Positions 11,686-14,243 of a stretch of DNA of 14,243 bases are shown in pieces (the stretch's first letter is position 1; each line of letters begins with the position of its first letter). The DNA lies in NCBI GenBank assembly GCA_022573485.1, contig JACZTW010000061.1, positions 1 through 14,243 on the forward strand, given 5' to 3'. The notes under the pieces were generated by a model, which saw nothing but the letters and a program-made list of their open reading frames with translations, had not been told where the DNA came from and ran no database searches. The DNA comes from Planctomycetota bacterium (lineage in GTDB: Bacteria > Planctomycetota > Phycisphaerae > UBA1845 > CAIVHJ01). A program made the translations under genes and the position numbers.

Positions 11686-12429
11686 ATGAAAACGCTGATC
11701 CCCAACAGATTGCTATTCCGTTTCGAGTTCCCGCTGCGGTACCGCGCAACGCCGCCGAAGATCAACGGCAAGCTGACCGGCTGGAGTGATTCGGAACTGT
11801 TGCCGGCGCTGGGCGAAATGGACGGCGAGGAGACGTTCGCGCCGGTGTGGTCGTGCTGGAATGAGGACGGCATCTACATCGCTGCGCAAGTCACCGGCAA
11901 GCGCTCGGCGCCGCGCTGCGATCCGAAGGAATTCTGGAAGGGCGACAACCTGCGCCTGATGCTGGACATGCGCGACACGCGCAATATCAAGCGGGCAACC
12001 AAATTCTGCCACCATTTCTACTTCCTCCCCACCGGCGGCCCCGCAAAGTCCAAATCCAAGGCAACCCCATCAGAGCCCCGAGCGCGAGCGACGGGTCCGA
12101 AACCCGCGCGTCCTCAGCACTCAGCACTCAGCACTCAGCACTCTCCGGTCGCCGGTTTGGCCCCCATCAACCGCGCCAAGGAAAACGCTCCGCCGATCGA
12201 GCCGGGCGGTATTCGCGTCGCATCGACCGTGCTCGCTGACGGCTACAAGCTCGAAGCCCACATCCCCGCCGGCTGCCTCAACGGCTTCGACCCCGAGCAG
12301 CACCGCCGCATCGGCTTCTACTACATCCTTGAAGACCGCGACCTCGGCAGACAGTCCTTCACCATCGGCGACGACCTCCCCTGGCACATCGATCCCTCCC
12401 TCTGGGCCACCGCCGTCCTGGAAAAGTAA
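11686..12429 (+). CDS. Protein with a CBM9-like (carbohydrate-binding family 9 / DOMON-type) domain
   Basis: A 247-residue protein. INGKLTGWSD (26-35), VWSCWNEDGIYIAAQVTG (54-71), FWKGDNLRLMLDMRDTRN (83-100) and the later GGIRVASTVLADGYKLEAHIP (174-194) with RRIGFYYILEDRD (207-219) follow the pattern of CBM9-like beta-sandwich domains, which usually bind sugars in secreted proteins. No signal peptide is seen, so it is either cytoplasmic or exported by another route; the ligand cannot be told. The domain is interrupted by a low-complexity segment at about residues 118-156 made of repeat DNA (a palindrome remnant and a CTCAGCA array), probably in a surface loop. ATG 11686 has only a weak ribosome site. 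It starts 13 bases after the second hairpin repeat. Confidence 0.75.
   Translation: MKTLIPNRLLFRFEFPLRYRATPPKINGKLTGWSDSELLPALGEMDGEETFAPVWSCWNEDGIYIAAQVTGKRSAPRCDPKEFWKGDNLRLMLDMRDTRNIKRATKFCHHFYFLPTGGPAKSKSKATPSEPRARATGPKPARPQHSALSTQHSPVAGLAPINRAKENAPPIEPGGIRVASTVLADGYKLEAHIPAGCLNGFDPEQHRRIGFYYILEDRDLGRQSFTIGDDLPWHIDPSLWATAVLEK
12071..12112. repeat. In-frame palindrome remnant inside the CBM9-like gene
   Basis: A segment rich in CG contains the hairpin CGGGT-CCGAA-ACCCG (12092-12106), flanked by GCGCGAGCGA on the left and CGCGTC on the right that can extend the stem with bulges. It codes for Pro/Arg/Ala-rich residues (about 129-142) and directly adjoins the heptamer array at 12113. Pairing is poorer than in the other elements, so it may be a decayed copy. 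Confidence 0.45.
12113..12140 (+). repeat. In-frame heptamer array CTCAGCA x4 inside the CBM9-like gene
   Basis: Four perfect CTCAGCA units, then a partial CTC. They are translated as QHSALSTQHS (about 144-153). It has the same unit length and copy number as the CACGAAY array in UvrA copy 2. Confidence 0.85.
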
Positions 12430-12489
12430 GCGCCGGGCAAAGCCGGGCACGGCCGGCTGGCAGGTACACACAATCGCATTAGATATTGG

Positions 12490-12518
12490 TTGTCAATACT
12501 ACACTGATGTAGTATACT
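12490..12518 (+). promoter_or_regulatory. Promoter of the merR-hicB/hicA module
   Basis: TTGTCA (12490-12495, five of six) and TATACT (12513-12518, five of six) are exactly 17 bases apart, in a markedly AT-rich stretch (about 12478-12540) within GC-rich surroundings. A further TATAAT at 12527-12532 lacks a good -35. The start codon at 12551 follows GAGGTG at 12541-12546. Confidence 0.65.
12496..12515. promoter_or_regulatory. Operator-like inverted repeat in the promoter spacer
   Basis: ATACTACA-CTGA-TGTAGTAT is a perfect 8-base inverted repeat with a 4-base centre. It fills the space between -35 and -10 and overlaps the -10 box. MerR-family regulators typically bind dyads in exactly this place, and antitoxins repress their own operons, so the fused MerR-HicB protein encoded just downstream is the likely ligand. 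Confidence 0.65.
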
Positions 12519-12550
12519 TCAATTGTTATAATAACATTGCGAGGTGAATC

Positions 12551-13201
12551 GTGAATTATCTGTTTGCATCCGAGATGGTTTCTGAATTGACCGGTGCCAG
12601 CCTCCGACAGCTTGATCACTGGGCGCGAACGGGCCTGTTGACGCCGTCGGGCCGGCAAGCCCGCGGCAAGGGCACGCGGCGGCGCTATACATTTCTGGAC
12701 ATCATTGCACTCAAAGCGGTCGTCGCGCTTCGAGAGCGCGGCTGTCCGCTTCAGAAAATCCGCGCCGCTGTCAGATACGTTCGCAAAGAGTATCCTCATG
12801 AATCCAACGCGCGGAAGATGGCGAGAACGACCCTGCTGACCGACGGTAAGAAGGTTTACATTTTGGCTGAGCAGCGCAAGATCATGGAAATCATCTCACG
12901 CCAGCACGTTTGGAGTGTGGCATTGGGTCAACTCTTCACTGAAGCTCAAGCTCAGATCGCAGCGCTACCGGCGAAGTGGACCGAATGCGTGCGGCTGTCC
13001 GGAAAGGACTACCACCTGATGATCGTTCGTGATGCCGATAGCGGCACGCATACCGTGCAGTGCAAGGAATTGCCCGGCGCGATTGAACAGGGTGACACGG
13101 CTGCTGAAGCGATCGAGAACGGCAAGGACGCGATCCGCTCGGTACTTGCGTTTATGAAAAAGCGAAGAAAGAGCGGACGGCGTTATGTCCAGGCTGGCTA
13201 A
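12551..13201 (+). CDS. hicB: Fusion antitoxin: MerR-type DNA-binding domain + HicB domain
   Basis: 216 residues. Residues 4-79 are a MerR-like winged helix: SEMVSELTGASLRQLDHWAR, then GLLTPSG, RRRYTFLDIIALKAVVALRERG and LQKIRAAVRYVRK. Residues 90-140 (TTLLTDGKKVYILAE ... GQLF) resemble the middle part seen after such helices in other antitoxin-like proteins. Residues 153-203 are a HicB fold: YHLMIVRDADSG, QCKELPGAIEQGDTAAEAIENGKDAI. HicB neutralises HicA; ordinary HicB proteins use a C-terminal ribbon-helix-helix or HTH for DNA binding, here apparently replaced by an N-terminal MerR domain. The start is GTG 12551 with GAGGTG four bases upstream; no ATG is suitably placed. The 3' end overlaps hicA by 17 bases. 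The operator at 12496-12515 suggests self-regulation. Confidence 0.85.
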   Translation: MNYLFASEMVSELTGASLRQLDHWARTGLLTPSGRQARGKGTRRRYTFLDIIALKAVVALRERGCPLQKIRAAVRYVRKEYPHESNARKMARTTLLTDGKKVYILAEQRKIMEIISRQHVWSVALGQLFTEAQAQIAALPAKWTECVRLSGKDYHLMIVRDADSGTHTVQCKELPGAIEQGDTAAEAIENGKDAIRSVLAFMKKRRKSGRRYVQAG

Positions 13202-13409
13202 CGCCAACAAGCAAGCCAAGGTCATCAAGGCGCTCAAGCGGGCCGGTTTTCAGATTCGTTCCGGAGGCAAGCATCAAATCGTCGTGGACGCGGAGGGCAA
13301 CTTCCGATCCACAATCCCGCGAGCCAAAGAGCTGAACGTGTACACGCTCCGCGCCATTCTGAAACAAGTCGGATTGAGCGAGAAGGAATTCCTCGCATTG
13401 TATCGTTGA
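13185..13409 (+). CDS. hicA: HicA-type toxin (YcfA-like mRNA interferase)
   Basis: 74 residues, typical HicA size. KVIKALKRAGFQIRSGGKHQIVV (12-34) contains the conserved Gly and the presumed catalytic His30; the family usually reads GSHH, here GGKH. IPRAKELNVYTLRAILKQVGLSEKEFLAL (44-72) is the second conserved part. Known HicA toxins cleave mRNA and are held inactive by HicB. Gene order is antitoxin first, with a 17-base overlap, giving coupled translation with less toxin than antitoxin. No membrane segment. No independent promoter was seen. Confidence 0.88.
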   Translation: MSRLANANKQAKVIKALKRAGFQIRSGGKHQIVVDAEGNFRSTIPRAKELNVYTLRAILKQVGLSEKEFLALYR

Positions 13410-13434
13410 GCCAATCACGCATTATCAACGGACG

Positions 13435-13980
13435 TCATTCATCGAGCCGGGCGAAGGCCGCTGGCAATCCGTACGAGAATACAGCAGTTACAGGTTCGTG
13501 GCCTGGTGGATGGAAAGTCCTCGTCGCCACTTCACCGATGCGGAGCTGGAGCGGCATCGACCAGTAGGCCCGATACGGGTGAAACCGGTTGATGTGCAAC
13601 TGGCCCACGACCCGGTCTTTTTCCAGCCGATAATCGAAACTCAGGTAGTATGTATTCTCGCAGGCCGACTCGATTTCCATCATGTCTTCGTCAAGGGCCT
13701 CGGCAGCGTTTGCGTTTGAGACGAGAAAGACATTTTGCCCCAAGCAAGCCCAGTAGCTGTGCAAGTGTCCTTCTCCTCGCAACTCGGTTACTGTGCTATA
13801 GTGGCCTGCCTTCGGTCTCTTGGGAACGCCCTCAGCAGGAAACGTCCATGCGAAATATGGGGAGGCCGGTAAGACATTCTCGACAACTATCTCAATCCTT
13901 TGATGCTGCGCTGCACACCCAGCAAAGAGGATTGCCGAGCTGCCGCAGACCAATCCGAGCAGTTGGTTTTGCATTCTCAT
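13435..13980 (-). CDS. Putative lipoprotein of unknown function
   Basis: 181 residues, not recognised. The N-terminus MRMQNQ is followed by a hydrophobic stretch (LLGLVCGSSAILFAGC), and Cys22 in L-F-A-G-C is a likely lipid-attachment site, so a membrane-anchored, exported protein is expected; the residue at -3 of the lipobox is Phe, which is unusual, although Leu precedes it. The mature part is rich in Tyr, Phe and His, with no known catalytic motif, and has two Cys (79, 107) that might form a disulfide. On the minus strand AAAGGAG (13997-13991) lies ten bases before ATG 13980; the second ATG at codon 3 is less well spaced. The gene converges on hicA with 25 bases between the stops. Confidence 0.75.
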   Translation of the reverse strand: MRMQNQLLGLVCGSSAILFAGCAAQHQRIEIVVENVLPASPYFAWTFPAEGVPKRPKAGHYSTVTELRGEGHLHSYWACLGQNVFLVSNANAAEALDEDMMEIESACENTYYLSFDYRLEKDRVVGQLHINRFHPYRAYWSMPLQLRIGEVATRTFHPPGHEPVTAVFSYGLPAAFARLDE

Positions 13981-14203
13981 TGTTTCAGATCTCCTTTGTT
14001 CGACGAGTTCATTCTGCCTGACAACGTGACGCGCTCAATCAGCCGGTTCAGTTCACGGCGCATGTTATGCAAGCGGTGCTCACTTCATTATTGAACGCAA
14101 AACGGCCCAAGAACAGGCCAAGATTTCCGGATTTCTTCTGAAATTGTCTTCTTCTGTGTCGTTTTGTGGCCCAAAGCGGCTTGGTTTTGCGTATATATCT
14201 TTG

Positions 14204-14212
14204 AAGGAGGTG
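14204..14212 (+). promoter_or_regulatory. Strong ribosome binding site at the right edge
   Basis: AAGGAGGTG, with GGAGG ending six bases before ATG 14217. This defines the start of the gene running out of the window. The 236-base gap before it (13981-14216) also holds the upstream region of the lipoprotein gene; apart from short CGCAAAAC/GTTTTGCG inverted copies (14096-14103 and 14185-14192) nothing else stands out. Confidence 0.75.
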
Positions 14213-14216
14213 CGTG

Positions 14217-14243
14217 ATGGGATCGAAATGGACTTTGGCGGTG
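14217..14243 (+). CDS. Start of an unidentified gene cut by the window edge
   Basis: Only nine codons (MGSKWTLAV) are visible after a strong Shine-Dalgarno. A short basic start followed by hydrophobic residues could be the beginning of a signal peptide or membrane segment, but too little is present to name it. Confidence 0.6.

Noticed and set aside
12430..12477. GC-rich stem GCCGG/CCGGC after the CBM9-like gene as an intrinsic terminator
   Set aside because: Only five base pairs and no T-run; not distinguishable from chance in this base composition.
13900..14094. Plus-strand 64-codon ORF over the lipoprotein start region
   Set aside because: It overlaps the lipoprotein gene start, which has a signal peptide and ribosome site on the minus strand; the ORF itself shows no ribosome site or recognisable pattern.

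Overview
The window is GC-rich bacterial DNA that most resembles a member of the Planctomycetota or a neighbouring lineage of the PVC superphylum. That placement is inference, with moderate confidence. It rests on three things: a double-length UvrA (Chlamydia also has a double-length UvrA, recalled rather than searched), a partner-switching STAS/kinase cluster next to a flagellar gene, and many small palindromic and heptanucleotide repeats between and inside genes. No rRNA, tRNA, CRISPR array or insertion sequence was recognised.

Left part (1-3675). The 3' end of aroA (EPSP synthase) is followed by fliM (flagellar motor switch). After a probable sigma70-type promoter comes a tight run of four genes: a STAS-domain anti-sigma antagonist, an RsbW-type ATPase/kinase, a second STAS protein (its start overlaps the kinase stop by one base) and an acylphosphatase. 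This is a compact partner-switching cassette.

Centre (3676-11249). A multi-hairpin repeat of about 110 bp separates the operon from a very large UvrA locus. The first UvrA is split at the linker between its two ABC modules. The N-terminal half is a separate 620-residue protein. A 94-residue orphan ORF with an exceptionally long Shine-Dalgarno follows. The C-terminal half is then fused, in one 1725-codon ORF, to a complete second UvrA and a tail of about 350 residues. The tail holds two copies of an unrecognised domain with a W-H ... D-W-N-H signature. Three repeat insertions are translated in frame inside this ORF.

Right part (11246-14243). Two near-identical hairpins (GGTGGGTC stem) bracket a four-helix-bundle (S23/IVP-type) gene. 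Next is a gene for a CBM9-like protein, itself carrying a hairpin remnant and a heptamer array in frame. After an AT-rich promoter/operator comes a toxin-antitoxin pair in which the antitoxin is a MerR-type DNA-binding domain fused to a HicB domain, overlapping a HicA toxin gene. A convergent lipoprotein gene follows, and the first nine codons of another gene lie at the right edge.

Main points of interest: the split/fused four-ATPase UvrA with its duplicated tail domain, the MerR-HicB fusion antitoxin with a well-placed operator, and a repeat family pairing palindromes with 7-bp tandem arrays that has entered reading frames, comparable in behaviour to Rickettsia palindromic elements.
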